Assembly: GCA_019614645.1 (NCBI GenBank)
Contig: JABWDB010000012.1
Location: 6,138,001 to 6,202,000, forward strand
Origin: Stratiolaelaps scimitus
Taxonomy: Eukaryota; Arthropoda; Arachnida; Mesostigmata; Laelapidae
Direction: 5' to 3'
Length of the DNA stretch: 64,000 bases
Under the pieces are notes generated by a model, which ran no database searches, was not told the origin of the DNA, and worked only from the letters and a program-made list of their open reading frames with translations. Positions 26,043 to 40,815 of the stretch are shown here, piece by piece (position 1 is the stretch's first letter; the number at the start of each line of letters is the position of its first letter). The translations under genes and the position numbers were made by a program.

Positions 26043-29000
26043 CTAGAATGTTTGCGAACGGATTAGGAGGACACCGGTCAAGAGCCCAATCAGGAAACCA
26101 CAGTGCGAGTTGCTGTTGTTCTTGTTGTCGTTGTTGTTGTTACTATTGTCGTTGTTGTTGTTGAATACCACTGTGTGTGCCTACTGTCGGTGTCAACTGT
26201 TTGGTTTAAATGGGGGCCGACCGATGACGGTGGCGCTTTCTGATGAACAAGTGGTTTTCTTGGGTCTTGGATCAATTGTATTCCACTTCGTCACGGCACG
26301 CTGCAAGATGACAAATATGCAATGCACATTGTATTATAAGAAATGATCAAGCGATTCTCGAGAAACAAGCAAAACAACTCGGAATCAAGTGTCATAGGAT
26401 ATCGCATTCACGAATAGCATACCCACGGTGTTGCTGTCGTTGGTGTTGTTGTCGTTGTCGTCATTCATCTGATCTTGATGTTAGTGATTAGATTATATCT
26501 TGGGCTAATTGTTCGTTGTGTCTTGGCTTGTGCTGATTTCATCGCGCTGCATTATGGCCGATAAATATTAGTGTTCACATGATGACCCCGTCAGTTCTAT
26601 TGGTCAGTGTGAACTGCTGTGGACAGGAAAACTTTGGCGAGGTAAACGTGAGTGGAAGGTGTCCATTTAGGTGGGATTGCGGAAGACAATGTACGAAGGG
26701 ACAAAGGAGAGTATCACTATGAGAAATGCAATCTATCGAGAGGCACAATCGCGTTGACAGCCAACGCTGTTCACCAGGGCAGGACCATTGTCCTGCGTCT
26801 GATCAGGGCTTCGGCTTCGTCCGCTAGCGTCCTCTGCGTTTACGGTAGGTCGTCTATCAGCTATACGTCACCGCCTCCCCCCGCCGACGCCGCGGCCTCT
26901 TTGTGCGATTTACAACTAGAGCTACTACAACGAAGACATTACCACTGTCACACGCGTACACGCTATAACAAGTCGTACAAGTTGGCGTGGCTAACGCCAG
27001 GCCGCGGCGAGGTACACCAGCCGAGAGCCCGCTGTCGAAACGATGCTGGGCCTCTTCTTCGTCCTGCAAGGCATGACTCGGCAACATGAAGATGACGAGT
27101 TAGAGCGGAGTAGCCCAAGAGTCGAAGCCGCTGCCAGTGAGAGGGGGCGAGGGATCAGTCCACTCGATGCCACTGTCTATCTGTCCACGGGAGCGACGAA
27201 CTGTCGGACAAATCGGATACGTTTGCGTGGCTTGCCATTGCGTGGTCGTTGTGCGGGTTATTTTTATCTGGGCGCCACCGTGTCGCCTAGGGTCCCCGCT
27301 CGTCGCACGCCGCCTCATCGAGCCTAGAAGAAAAGTCTACTCTGGGCTGCAGCCACCACTACCACCGTCTCACTGAAGGCGAACTACGCCACGTTTTCCC
27401 TAAGGGGATAACCACGCTGTAGCGGTACCTGACCAGGTGATCATTCCTGCCGGGCCACTGCCATTTCACTCAGCTCGTAGGCAAAATTGTGCCTATATTA
27501 GGCCGCATTCAGTGGCGACCACCGAGACAGCTCCGAATGGTGGTTTGCATTGTGGCTGATTCGTCGTGTCCTTCAACCTTCGGTTGAGTATTATCCCAAT
27601 GGTGTGTGAATCTCGCCGAGTCGTCTCCTGCAGTTATATTCGCACCATTACGAAATGCTCTCCGAACAGGACCGGTGAAGGCCAAGTGGACCTGTGGACC
27701 GAATCCGGAACAATCGAGGGAAATAAATATCTAAGCTATCAGCCGAGAGGTGTATCTGTAATTGTTCTACAGGTCCATTCCTTAATGAATTAATGAATTC
27801 TCCTCGACCCTATGTATTTCTACGAGAACCTAAGCGTTAACTACAATGCAGTTCCGTAAATTAACCAACATATTGCAAGTTATTATAGTATACGATGATA
27901 ATGACGATTAACCTTACCATTATTACTTTTCTTAATAATATTTTCTGCTGAATATTTAATGTATATTATTCCTATATTCTATTATCTTCTATTATTCCTA
28001 GTGATGTTCCCAGGAGAAAGTTCAGATGTTTTACTGATCACTGCGACAACAGTAGTGTCTACACTCTGAACAGTTTACGAGTTCTGCGGCAAAAACAATA
28101 GGCCGCTTTTCGTCTAATTAGATCGCCATTCGGAGACTGTCGTTCCTTCGAAATGTCAGACTTAAAAACAGTCTTTTTGTTCGTGTGTACACACCCCGAT
28201 ATATCATTGCTTCAAGATAAACTCAGGTCGATTGCATCGGCATTATGTCGCCTTCCTCCTTTATTTTTTTTTGCTACAGCTGGCTCCTCGATTACTAACT
28301 AGTGTCATTATTACTATTATTTTTTAATAGTAATAATGACACTAGTTAAAAATAAAAAAAATATTATTAAAGGTAAAGGTTTATTGGGTTATTAAAGGAG
28401 CTGCAATTGTTAATGCAATTATTATTATTATTATTACTACTAGCTGACTAGTTCACCGCTCACACAAAAACAACTACGGTGTGAGTTCACCTTTCCGACG
28501 TTATCAATCAGTTGTGTTGTTCCAGTCGATCATTGATGGCCTTTACTCGAAGGCTGAGTGGCTGCCTTATTTCAATATCTTCTCGCATTTTGCTACTTGC
28601 CGCTATCTTGCTAAGATTTGCTGTTATGATCCAGTAACCAGTGTCAACAGCGTAACCGGTAGTCATAACGATGGCCAGCCGATCATCGTATCTTCCATCC
28701 ACACAGTGTGCTATCTACCTTCTAGATGCTGTTGCTGTACAATAACAACGCCTGCTATCTCAGCTAGACAGCGTGATCACGGGATCGACGTACACCCAAT
28801 CTGTCAATCTGGCCCGATCGTGTCGCGCGCGCTCACCGATCACTCGCTGATTACTGATTTGTTCTAATTTGTATCCAACGTCGTTGTACCCACTGCCGCC
28901 AACCAGCAAATATATTGTATCTTGCGCGCGACACACAACGAGCCATTCGTGCCACCGGCAAAATATGCATCGACCCGTTAACATAAATGTTCACCCGCTG

Positions 29001-30933
29001 ATAAGAACAACCCTCGTAGACGACCCCCTTACGAGCGACCAGAAAACCTAATATCGTTAGCGTTACCGAATTCGCTCTCTTGCTCGCTTTCGATCTTCAC
29101 GCCAAACTGAGCCTTGTGCGGCGATCCGGCCGCTTCGATATGGACGCCACAGGAGAACCGTGCCCCCGAACGGCCAGCACTTTCCAATCGCTTGGCCACC
29201 GTCCATCGGCGTCAGTCGACGAAGCCAACCCTCGTTTGTGGCTACCCCTCTTGTGTAATTACTATCGTTGATAGCGTGCGCGCGTGAACCCTCGTCCGCC
29301 TTCGTCCCCGCTAGTGTCAACAGTCGGAGACACGGTCGAGCATAGTCAGATACCCACGCGTGGAGGATTCGACAGCAGCATCCTGCAGTATTTCGGCGGC
29401 AGATCAACCTGCAGAAATACAGAACAAGGCACAAATCAGCATAAGACTGACGCATAACGGTCCATCATTAGCATTACACCATAGCAGGCGGCGCGTCCGT
29501 GCGAGGGGGGCTTCCACGGCGGGAGCCGCCTTCTGCCGGGGTCGAACCACTATCCATCTGTCGACAGTAATACAATAGAATAGATTTTATCGTGTAACAC
29601 TGTGTTGTTTTTACTCCAGCTGCTATTACTGACGCCTACTGTCGCTGTCCTCCTCGGCTAGTTGCTGTCCTGAAGCAAGTTGCCGCCCTTGTATTCGTTG
29701 CGTCTCGTATTTACATCCATCATCAGGGATCAAGCACGAGCCACTGATAGGCCCGCCAGGCCAGGATCCCCCACATCGTCACCACCGCTAGCATGAACCG
29801 TACACGGCACAGTACGTCCGATGCGTCGGGACGAAAAATCTGTCCCGGAGTCGGCGTCCCGAGGGCCGGGGGGTAGTCGACAATCAGATGAGATGAAGGC
29901 GAAGTCCAAGAGGCGAGAACAGAACAGATAGAGACATAACTATCATATCATCTCTGCTCGTATCATCTGCGCCTATATTATCATCAGCTGTCTATGCGAT
30001 TGTGGATAGTGTCTCCTTGCCGTCAACAGTGTGCACGCTGACAGTAATTATTAATTGTCATCTGTCACCCCCCAACTGCGACTCAACTACCTAGCTGTCT
30101 ACTACCACCGCCTTGTGTCTACGTAGAGAAGGGGGGGGTGTTCAGCGGCTCCTGTTTGTATTCCTTGAATACTGCTACTGCTGTTATTGTTTTTGTTGTT
30201 ATTGCTATCATTATTGGAGCTTTTCTGCGTCGACGTTCGCACAGCGAGTCGGTCGCACTTGTGATCTTTCCAGTCAGACCAAGCGAAGACATTGAACAGG
30301 TGCAAGAAGGGGCCGACAATCCGCTTCGTTTGTTTCGCTAAATCCCGTTTTCTGGACGCACGTCTCATCCATCCACGTGTATCCATCTGTGGGGCGAGGC
30401 GAAGCGAGGCGGGCTTGCCAATCAAATCCACGCAAGGTGCTATTTAGCATTACGTACACATGGCATAATAATGTTACCAGCTTGTGTAAGCCGACCCCCA
30501 CAGTATCTGTATCTCCCCAATACATCACCGGTCTCACCCCTCATTCACTTTCGCCGTGATGACTGCTAGAGCCGGCAGGCGGCGATGCGTCTAGCCATAG
30601 CTGTCTTAAGTAATATATATATTTAAGCTGTCTTAAGTATTACATCTTTCGGAGCAGACGGCAGCAGCGATGAAGGCGGCTCACACCCGTGCTGCGAATC
30701 GGTGTTGTGGTCTCTTTCGTTGACGTTCCGTACAGTCGCTAGCAGGCGCGCTTCACAGACGCGTTCGGCCTTTTTGCCTGATGTCCTATGTCCGCCAGTG
30801 TTCTGCAGCGCCATCGATGATAGTCGATGGCTGGCTAGGTCGCGCAGTCTTTGAGGGTCACGCGTACAGAGGAGAGCTGGCTGCTTGGTGGACGCGTAGA
30901 CCCGTGCACCTTGGCCGTGTCTCATGTTTACAG

Positions 30934-30967
<34 letters not shown>

Positions 30968-31796
30968 CTAACATAGGGTGTCCTTCGTTGTGCCGTCCTT
31001 GTTATGCAACGTCACGCGCGCTCACGATATGACGTCTGTGGCGGGATCCACAAATGACGGTGGCGTCTTCCTTGCGGGACAGCTCTGGTTGGTGTTCGTT
31101 TTCTGTGGTGTCGGGAAAGATGGCTCCTTCGGCAATACCCAGTACTCGGGCCGGGGTCGTCCCGTTCAGCTGAAGCCGGGGCTGGCTGGATCTGAGACCG
31201 GGTCCCAATCCATGAATAATTTACACAGCTCACTTAGCACAAGGTGACATTACGGCGAGGTCCATACACTGTGGCGTCGATTCGCCTCACGCATGCACGC
31301 TGCCTGGTAACCGCATTGGACTTCGACTGGGTCTACCGGCGGCCGGCAGACTACGGGAAAGAGCCTCTACCAGCAAGTGGCGGCCCAGTCGGTTGCCACA
31401 GCCCTAATACCCCCCGTTCCTGCATCCCCGCGGTTCGGGGTTCCCGCAAGGTCTGTCCAGCTGAAACCCCAATGACGTATGCATGCGTCCGTCCATTCGG
31501 TCGACTTCGAAGACAAACCCAAACGACGACGTTCCATGAAAGTTGCGGTCGGCGGCCGAAAGACCAACACGATGCAGGCGCGTGACGATGCACGAAGCCA
31601 AAAGCACAAGAAAAGCTAGAAACGCGAAATCTGAAGGGCAAACGGAAGATGGGAGATGGACGGCACGGTACATGACGATGTTGGCGCAATAACACCAGTC
31701 TTGTTGTATCACAATGAGCCATCGTACGCGATTAGATGTCGTCACTAATTAATCGGAATAATAAGCACTTCATTCACGTTGATTCGGCAAAAACTC

Positions 31797-31876
<80 letters not shown>

Positions 31877-34800
31877 AGAGAGAAATGAAGGTTACCAGCA
31901 GACGTATTGTGGAGTGGTATCGATAGATGGCTATACACACGCGAAGGTGATATATTTGGGGGCTCTACTAGCCACCATCTTGATTTCGATTCGATCATGT
32001 AACAACAAGTCAACCTCGCGAATATTAATCATCTTTGTAGCAGTCATGCACAGTAGGCGTGTTAGAACAGTAGAAGAAAAAAAGATGATTGTACCTAATA
32101 GAAAAACTGTATAGTCTTATGCAATCTTCAGTGATCAGTGAAGAGCAGTGGTCCAATTGCAGTAATGGTCGAACCCGAGAAGTAGTATTTTCATTCGTGT
32201 ACTTTCATGGCACTCTTTCCTTATCGGTCAGTGAATGCTTAGTCTAAATCCACATGACAAATATATATATATATATATATATATATTATACACAGATCGA
32301 ATTAGCCTGATTGGTGGCCTAGCGTCAAGTTCGCGCAGCTTGATCGGAGTCGCCGTCATTCGCCTCGTTCTGCATCTTATTGTTATCTTTATTTGTTGTT
32401 GCTAATAAGCGTCGTTTTTAACAGTGATCGTGTATTAATGCAACGCCGCACCTTGTCTCCGGCGATCGTTTTCTACATTTTCATGTGTGCTCCCCCACCC
32501 ACGTTCATCCTCCACTGTACGCTCACATTCGGCATGACATTGTCCGACGCAGCGGTCGTGCTGTACGTTCTGTCAGGCCTAGGGATCACGGCTGGCTGCC
32601 ACCGGCTCTGGGCGCACAAAAGTTATCGGGCCCGATTCCCGCTCCGGGTGTTCCTAGGAGCCATGCAGACGATGGCGCTACAGGTATGTACTAATACTTG
32701 TTCACTTACCGAGCATAGCGCATCTATCTAATTAGATGTGCGATTACATTATCCACAGAGTACTTTGGCCCCAACAACAACGGGAGCGTCGACAACGTTC
32801 AATATGTGCATGTGGAAAACTGGAACTTCTGGAGAAGTGTTTTTGTATAGGGGCACACAGATCATCACACCGATTACGATTCGAACCATTGATTTCCAGA
32901 TTTTAGACAGATCTCAAAATGTGAGGCCGTTGAGAATCCTTATTATTATGATTGGTAGAATTATGTATAATCCATGATGAATTATATCTGTGATGCGCTG
33001 AGATTAAGAAATAAGTCAACTCGCCACCGTTCGCTAGCTGACTATTGTTATCGCACGAACATTATAATGTGCCGGACCATGCCACCTGCCCCGACAACTA
33101 ATTCCTAATTAAGATTTTTTCAATTGCAATTTATTTAAAGCACTACCACCTCACGGTTAGATCATCTACCTTCTCCCCTTTCATAAGAATCAAATATGTC
33201 TCAAGTGCAACGAAGTCACTCAAACTCGATAGTGATATACAACGCGGTGGCACGCACGAGGCGCCGTACCGGATGTCAATTTTCCTCAGCTCACCGATGC
33301 ATGTGCCGACGAAGCACAAAACACAACGTCACCGAGCGTCCTCACGCAATCGTAACTCAAGCTGCTTCTTGATGCCGAAATCTCGCACGGGCTGATTGGA
33401 GGAATCGCTGTGGTCGACCGCGCAACAGACGAGTCGGCAGCCGGGAGCATCCGTTGCACGAGTCGCTGGTCGACGTCATAGAAAAACTAGCAACGAAATC
33501 TCGCCGGATAATGATATACGGCCGTGTGTACAACGGACGCTCGTGTGACGTTGCAGTAAGGCAGACAACGTGGAGGTCTTCCTAAATGAGACCTTTGTGG
33601 CTATGTGGATCGGCGAAGGTTTCCCGTCTCGCACGACCCGAACCAGAATCTATGCCATGAACGAAGTCCGGGAGGCGGGCGATTTTTTGCTGGGTTTTTC
33701 GTGCTAAGCGAACAGCAACAATATTTGGGAGCTGCTGCCGCTGCTGCCTCTGCGGTTGTTGTTGTTTTTTGTTTGTCTCGGGCAAGTGAGATCACGTCAG
33801 TATCGAATTTTCCTCAAGTTGTTTATGATGTATGAGAAGTGGCTGTTGTGGAATTGTGTGGATGACAATTGCTTTTCAATTGGCAATCTTCAGCCGGTCT
33901 CATTGTTCGGTTAGCTGTGTCTGAGGTAGAGGAAAGAAGTATTTATTATTATTATTATTAATAACAATAACATCTTTCGTCAAAAATCATTCTGTAATAC
34001 ACGGGGCAGATCTTAATCAAAGATGACGAACGCGCCACAGTGTTTGAAGAGAGACACACGCTGCAAGACACCCTCCCCCACACGTTCTAATATACAACGC
34101 TAACAATATAAGTTTTTTGTCTCTTAAACTGATTAGTGCACTATTGCACGATACCGTCGTCAGCAACACCTGTACATCAATTAGCTTGAATGTAACCTAC
34201 GAATGCTATGTACAGTAAAAATTTTAATTGCTGGACCCCCCCTTCCAACCCTGCCTAAACCCTCCGGCATGGGCCAGCCGTAATGCATGGCTCGGACGAT
34301 ACAATGGCATAGCCATCAGCTGCTATCCCACTGATGGAGTATTGTAGTCGTAACTAGCCAATCCAGGCTGTTTGGGTAGCAGGGGCAGTCTCTCTGCGGG
34401 ACATTTCTGGTGTCGATTCGCCGCAGAACGAGCCAGCGTCGCCGATTATAATGGCACAATCAGCAACAACAACAGCAGTAGCAACCGCATAAGCGGAAGA
34501 GGTCATCGTCGCAGAGCGTCCGGATGGTTCACCAACGGGCTAACTCCTACCGACGAACCGTTGCTGTTGCTCAGCAAACAGCGGATTCAGCAATAGATCC
34601 GCCTGATTGACCTTTGTTGCTGCCGCTCTGGTTGCTTAGTGATCTGGGCACAAGTAGCGATGCTTTGCCCACCCGACCGCTGGTATACGTTTGCTCTCTT
34701 GGTCGGCCATCTCGATGCGCCGAAATCGAAGATGAGCCCCTGCTATATTCGCAGCTATTATGCTCGGGATACGTGTGTGATTAGTCATTTAAGTACACCG

Positions 34801-34996
34801 ATTAATAACATATATATATATACAAATTTGATAAGAGCGGAATCCTGGTTATCGGCAAGGAGTTCCAGTGCAATGTTCCTGCGGATCATTTCGACTACCT
34901 GCCTGCCGTGATATTGTCGTCTCATGCCATAGCGGATCAAATCCATAACATCATTCTTCTATGATAATAGAATCCCACGCACAGAGTTTGAATTAC

Positions 34997-35080
<84 letters not shown>

Positions 35081-38000
35081 CAAACTCTATGTGCTTCTCT
35101 CTCTCTCTCTGTGCGCGTGTGTGTCTTTGAGTAAGCAACCACCCAATGTGTGATTCGTCGACCAATGGCAGAAAACCACAAGCGAGCCACATTCGCTCGA
35201 ATACTCAGAAAACAGCCCGTAATGCGTGACGCCTGAGTGCTATCAAACATGTAAGCACTGCCGCCGGCGGATTATCATTAATGTCGACGATAATGCCAAC
35301 TTGAGTCGCGCACACAAGTAGCTATAATGTGTTTCGCTGTTGGGGTCTTTTTCATTGTCGAAACCCTTTCCAGAACAGCATATTTGAGTGGAGCCGAGAT
35401 CACCGGGTGCACCACAAGTTCTCCGAGACGAACGCCGACCCACACAACGCGACCAGAGGCTTCTTTTTCGCACACGTCGGCTGGCTGCTGTGTAAGAAAC
35501 ATCCGGACGTGATTACCAAGGGCTCGAAAGTGCGAATGGACGATCTGCTGGAGGATCCCGTTGTCCGCTACCAAAAGAAGTAGGTTGAGCTGGTGATTTC
35601 AAAGGCGGTCTGTGTCGTCTCAGTTATTAGATTTCGTGCTGAGGCTGTTGCTGCCTTGCGGGCACGGTTACGCCTCGACAGGTGTGGTTGTTCCAAGAAC
35701 ATCGTGATATACTCGACAATATAGCGCCTCACGTTACACCATCAACGCGAAACTACATCGTAGACATTAGTTCACTGCAATAAATATGATAGCTTGCGCT
35801 TGGAAACAGACGCCCGCCTGGCAGCGCGCCGCAAGCGCCTGCCGGATGCCGCGTCTACGATTCCACCGGATGTGTACGAGTGTCCTGACGTTGATGACTA
35901 ATTCGCACAAAAATTGCCCGTCGTATCTGACATCGTACTTCATAATCATATTTTCAGTTACAATCCTCTGAGATGAACCTCAGCGGATTCTCACTCAACA
36001 TGTATATATATATATATATATATGTGTAGTATCTGAGCAGAAAAATTGTTGCCAAATTTCAGATACTATCTACCGCTTGCCATCACTGCGTGTTTCATTG
36101 TGCCGACGCTGATACCGATGGTGCTGTTCGGCGAGACGTTTTTGAATGCGTTCCTCGTGTGCGCGCTATGGAGGTAGGTGTTGGTTAGCTACGTATGTAT
36201 TATGCAATTAGCTTTTCTTTCTTTTAGAATTATAATTTATTTCATTTCAGTCGAGACTGGCATGAACACAGGTGGAACTGGCGATGTAATTAATTGATTT
36301 AATTGATAATTGATTACTGTGTCAGTTCGGCTTGTTATCCTGTTATCTCGTCAAAAATTTAAGTGGTGAAGATGTTAACGAATTTAATGATTCTTTAGTA
36401 ATTGATTAGTAAGAAGTTTATACACGCCCGGCTGCCGGCCCGATTGATCGCTTGTTTGTTCCGTTACTGAATCTGTGGACCGTACACGACAAGACGTCAG
36501 CATAGCGTTATCAGATCGACGGTAGGGTAAATCCCCAAGAAAAACAAAACTTTCCCTGATAGATAAGCGCTTGCTCGCAGCACTTCATCACGACATCTTC
36601 GCCCTTCAGAGTTGTCATGTTTTGAGACACACACACACCCCCATCGGGGCAAGCATAGAAATTCATCGCGGGGACATTTCCAGACCCGTGATTTGGTACC
36701 GGCGAAGCGAAGCTGTGCTAACTGCAAGCTGCAACCGACGACGAGTACGAAGCTATAAATAACTGCCGAATCGTGTGCAATAGTAGCTGTTGGTGTTGTA
36801 TGACCACCGCTGATGTCCTAGATTTCTTAAGTATTTTGTAAATATCAAACGCTGATTGAATCATTCCCCCCCCCCTCGTTAGAATTCTCTATGAACTATT
36901 TTGGTATCGTTCATATACATGCGTTTGCTTCATACATACACACATAAACACACACACATACACACAACAAACGTCGGCTGCCGATTAACCACAGCAATCT
37001 TGCCTACTCGTCCACGAGTTACGCAATGGTTGTGTTACGAAGAACTGGGCCGGTTGGAAATCTGCCGCCGTGTCCCCGGGGCGCGACTAAAAATTTCGTA
37101 GGCGTTTGTTAGAACGGCGCGCGTGCGTCGTCGCTCGCATCCGTCGAATTTCTAAGCGGAGAGAAATGGTGCAAAATCTGCGCCTACGATGCTAGACCCG
37201 TTCAGCAGTTCGTTGAAGAAATTAACACTTTCACTGATATATATATATATATGTAAATGCAGAAGCTTCCGCTGGGTCTGATTTATTCTTCGTGTAGATT
37301 GCCTGAAAACGCTCTAGAAACGAATTTCCCGTTGGTGGCAGCAGTGGCCTTCTCACGCTACGAGCGTCTGCCAGACGGATCACGCAAGAGGAGCTTAAAG
37401 CTTACGTAAGACGATTTAATAGGTTGTTAGCGGCAGATGACACTGATGCGAACAGACAATCCTAAGGATATGATAGGTTACAATATCAAACGTTTGCCCA
37501 GCCATCACTGAGCTGTTTAGGACCGTTTCATTAGCACGATGATCTTCACTTAGGGGCGTCGCCGATACATTTGTTGCACACGTATGAAGTGAAATCCAAT
37601 GGGCTTACAAAGTTATTAACCAACACCATCAGCAGCCGCGGCAACGGCACCAGCACAAGCATACGCAACAAAAAATCAGCTGCAAAAGTCGTCAGCTTTC
37701 CTTGAATTCGTGTCCTTTTTCGCGACGTGTGCTGTCATTCAGAGAATCTTCCTGATACGAGCACCACCCTTGACCGTTCAAGGGCGATCATCCCATAGGA
37801 AAATGCCTTCTCTTCCCATCTACTGAAGCGTCCAATTTAATTATCATATAATTATCATATGTCGTCCGGACTGTTCGCGCATCCCAAACACCTTCGCTTA
37901 TAGCACCCGACCTCTTTAGTATTCAGGTACGATATCAAAATCTCTCTCGAATGGTCGAATGTCACCCCATCGGTCGCGACACAACGCGTGTCGTCATTGT

Positions 38001-40775
38001 GGGTCCTAGATAGGCCCTAGAGTTCGTGTTGGCCTAAAGTTAGCATCGATCATGAGCCGCTCTCGCTACCGCATCGTTGCTATCACCGCTCTCACGGCGC
38101 TCACCGTTATCGAACGACATTGGGTAAAGCAGCCACGAACGCGATCGCTATTGGCAATCTCGCCAAGCCAACACGTGTGGTTACTTGACGCGGCCGTTGC
38201 GTCATTTCCACGCCGACCCAACGCTCGACAACCACGACCAGTGGGTCTCGGCGCCGAGTCATGGATTCATCTGGCCGAAAAACCCGCTGTCTCGTGAGGC
38301 CTAGCCTCGCCTTCCCGGTCTCCCCTTTCCAATGTCTGTGGTACCCATAACGACACGACATGATCGCACCACCAGCCAGCCGCGCGACCGCGTCAGGCGG
38401 CATCGCGCCATAGGAACAGCAGCGATATCAGCCGCATATGCAGGCGTACTCTTGTTACTCGCGTCACGTTGCGTTGGCTGGCTGTGTCCACCGTTTGGCA
38501 ACGTGTCCGACCTTCCGTTGGCCGCGGCGACGGCAGAAATCAACCGCCGCCACCGCGGCCATATACCACCCAACGAACAGCAGGAGCAGTTCGATATCAG
38601 CGTGATGCTGCCACGATCAACGATGGGGCGATACCACGCAGCCAAACACGGTCAGCTCATACCGAGATTCATCAGATCGTACGATCGATTACTATTACAC
38701 CTATTATCAGTGAGAATGACTAGGGATGTTTTCTGCTGCGGGAGCAGAACTGGACGAGAGCCACAGAGCCGCCGGCGTTGGCAAGCCGTCGTCATAATGG
38801 GGGGAGTCGTTGACAAAGCCAACACTATAAAGAGATATCGTGGGATAGAGAGAGAGAGAGTGCGTGAAAAAGAGGAGATGAGCAGGACCTTCTCAGCTGC
38901 AGATTTCCAGTTTGCCACCCGTTTCTCGTAGCGGCAAAGTGGCCACTCACGTTGTGCAAGATCTCCCACCCACTTACGGCGACATGGCGATACAGTGATA
39001 TGGGACCCAGACAGTGCTGGCAGTGTTGCCCAAAAGTGACGAGATTACGTTTAACGCTGCTCATCGTTGATGCGTTGTGCTGCCGCCTGTCGCTAAGCTA
39101 AGGTAGGCGGGTTTGTTTTGACTGCACCAGAGAGCGTATTGCTGATCTGCTTGCCACCTGCCATATCACGGGGGTAAATCGGAGACGACACAGATTACAC
39201 AGATTGTAACAGGCCTGTTAGCGGAGGCAACATCAAGGCAGCTTGGGTCTAGCAACACAAAGTTGCCGGCCAACAAAGCCGTTGTGCGCTGACGAACAAA
39301 CTCATTTCAGTAGAACACACCGCCATTTTGGATGTGACAGTTTGCTCGGCGGTTCCGCCGCCTCTCCATGTGTCTGTGTGTGTGTGTGTCACCAAGGTGG
39401 GGACCCACATTGCCACGGTCAGTGATAGTGGCGGCGGCGACGGCGGCTGCGGTGGAAGAAACAGCAGCAGCAGCAGCAACAGTAGTAGCTGTAGTATCAA
39501 TGATAAACAGGAGTAAAAGTGGATTAGATAACGTGAGCGCGCGACGCGGAGCGGCGCCACCCACGGCGAAATTGTTGGAAAGCGCAACGGCGATGTCTGG
39601 ACTATTATACCAGACTGGACACAATGGTAAACTCGGAAGAGGTAGCTATTTATAGCGTACACTTGTCGCGGCCGAGGGCTTGTAGAGGCTGCAATCGATG
39701 AGTCATCATCAACAACAACCACAACGATAACAACAAATCATCATTATCATCAGCAGCAGCACCACCACCACCACCATCATCACCGCCGCTGCCGCGTAGA
39801 GACAGGGCTCACTCTTCGTCAATCGACGGCGTTACGGCTGTCGCGGCGGTTAATAGATACTGATATGGAGCGGCGGCGATGGCGGCGGCGGCGGTTGCTA
39901 TCTCGGCCGCGACAACAACGGTGCGATTAGCCCCTTCCCCCAGCTCTTCAATGAGGACTGCGCCCATCGGCTGAGTGTCCTCTCAATGGCTGCACCAACG
40001 GCGATGAGATAATCGGATTACGTAGGTGTTCGCCGGACGAGATGAGCAAATGTGGAAACTCGGATGGGTGGGCTCTTGGTGAATTGCAATTGTGAGATGA
40101 CCCCCCCCCCCCCACATGGCTTCTGCCGATTAGATCAGTGCTGTACATAGCCTGATCATTTGATCAATCTCGAGATTCATTGCAATTTCGTCGTTGAAAC
40201 CGTGTACCTGAGTAACTCGTGTGTAAGTGCAATTGATATTGACACCGTTGATAATGATTTTAGCGATGGAGTCGCCGCCAGTAGGTGTGCCGTCAAGCCA
40301 GTGACCAATATACGGCGCTATGTATATCGACGCCGTACGGCACACTAATCGAACGATGACAGCGAGATATTGCGTTGCGAATCGAGATGATCCCTTGAAT
40401 TCTGTTTCACTCAACATCTACTCTATACATCGCGATAGCAGGCAGGTATATATGCTGAACTCGCATGGCAGAACTGGCCAGGAATGACAGAATGGCGTCC
40501 GAGGTACGGGTGTAAACGTGTGTCGCCCTAATATTCTTCTGCTGAATGAGTCAGAGTGTCCGCGGACAGGGCGTCAGGGGACATGATTAGTCTACAGGAG
40601 TCAAGGAAATGCTAGAGATCTCATTCGCAGCTGAGATTTCACACGACAAGAGCTCGCATTGTATTTGTTCGTCCTTGTTAACGAAAGCACTATCCTAATC
40701 CAAATATATATATATATGTATATATATATACCGTGGACGTTAAATGTTGGCTGAGCGTTAGCTCGAAAAAGTAAC

Positions 40776-40815
<40 letters not shown>

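Larger units (their letters stand above)
22391..32552. other. Desaturase intron 1 (10.2 kb)
   Basis: No exon that I can support lies inside. It holds a long TA microsatellite (24814-24901), a CA/TA repeat (26010-26041), a GCCT tetranucleotide repeat near 25556-25577, a second AT block with one interruption (31801-31873), a TA run at 32261-32286, SINE tail pieces at 27818-27868 and 28367-28410, and a perfect 24-bp inverted repeat at 28296-28348. GC-rich islands near 25.1-25.8 and 26.8-27.4 kb may be regulatory, but nothing specific can be shown. Confidence 0.8.

Noticed and set aside
32393..32552. Upstream extension of desaturase exon 2 to an in-frame ATG
   Set aside because: It breaks the junction with exon 1, and its residues do not match the second half of the first membrane pair in desaturases.
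39755..39790. Trinucleotide runs as a coding poly-amino-acid tract
   Set aside because: CAG/CAC/CAT triplets lie in intron 4 without splice sites or a conserved frame; treated as simple repeats.
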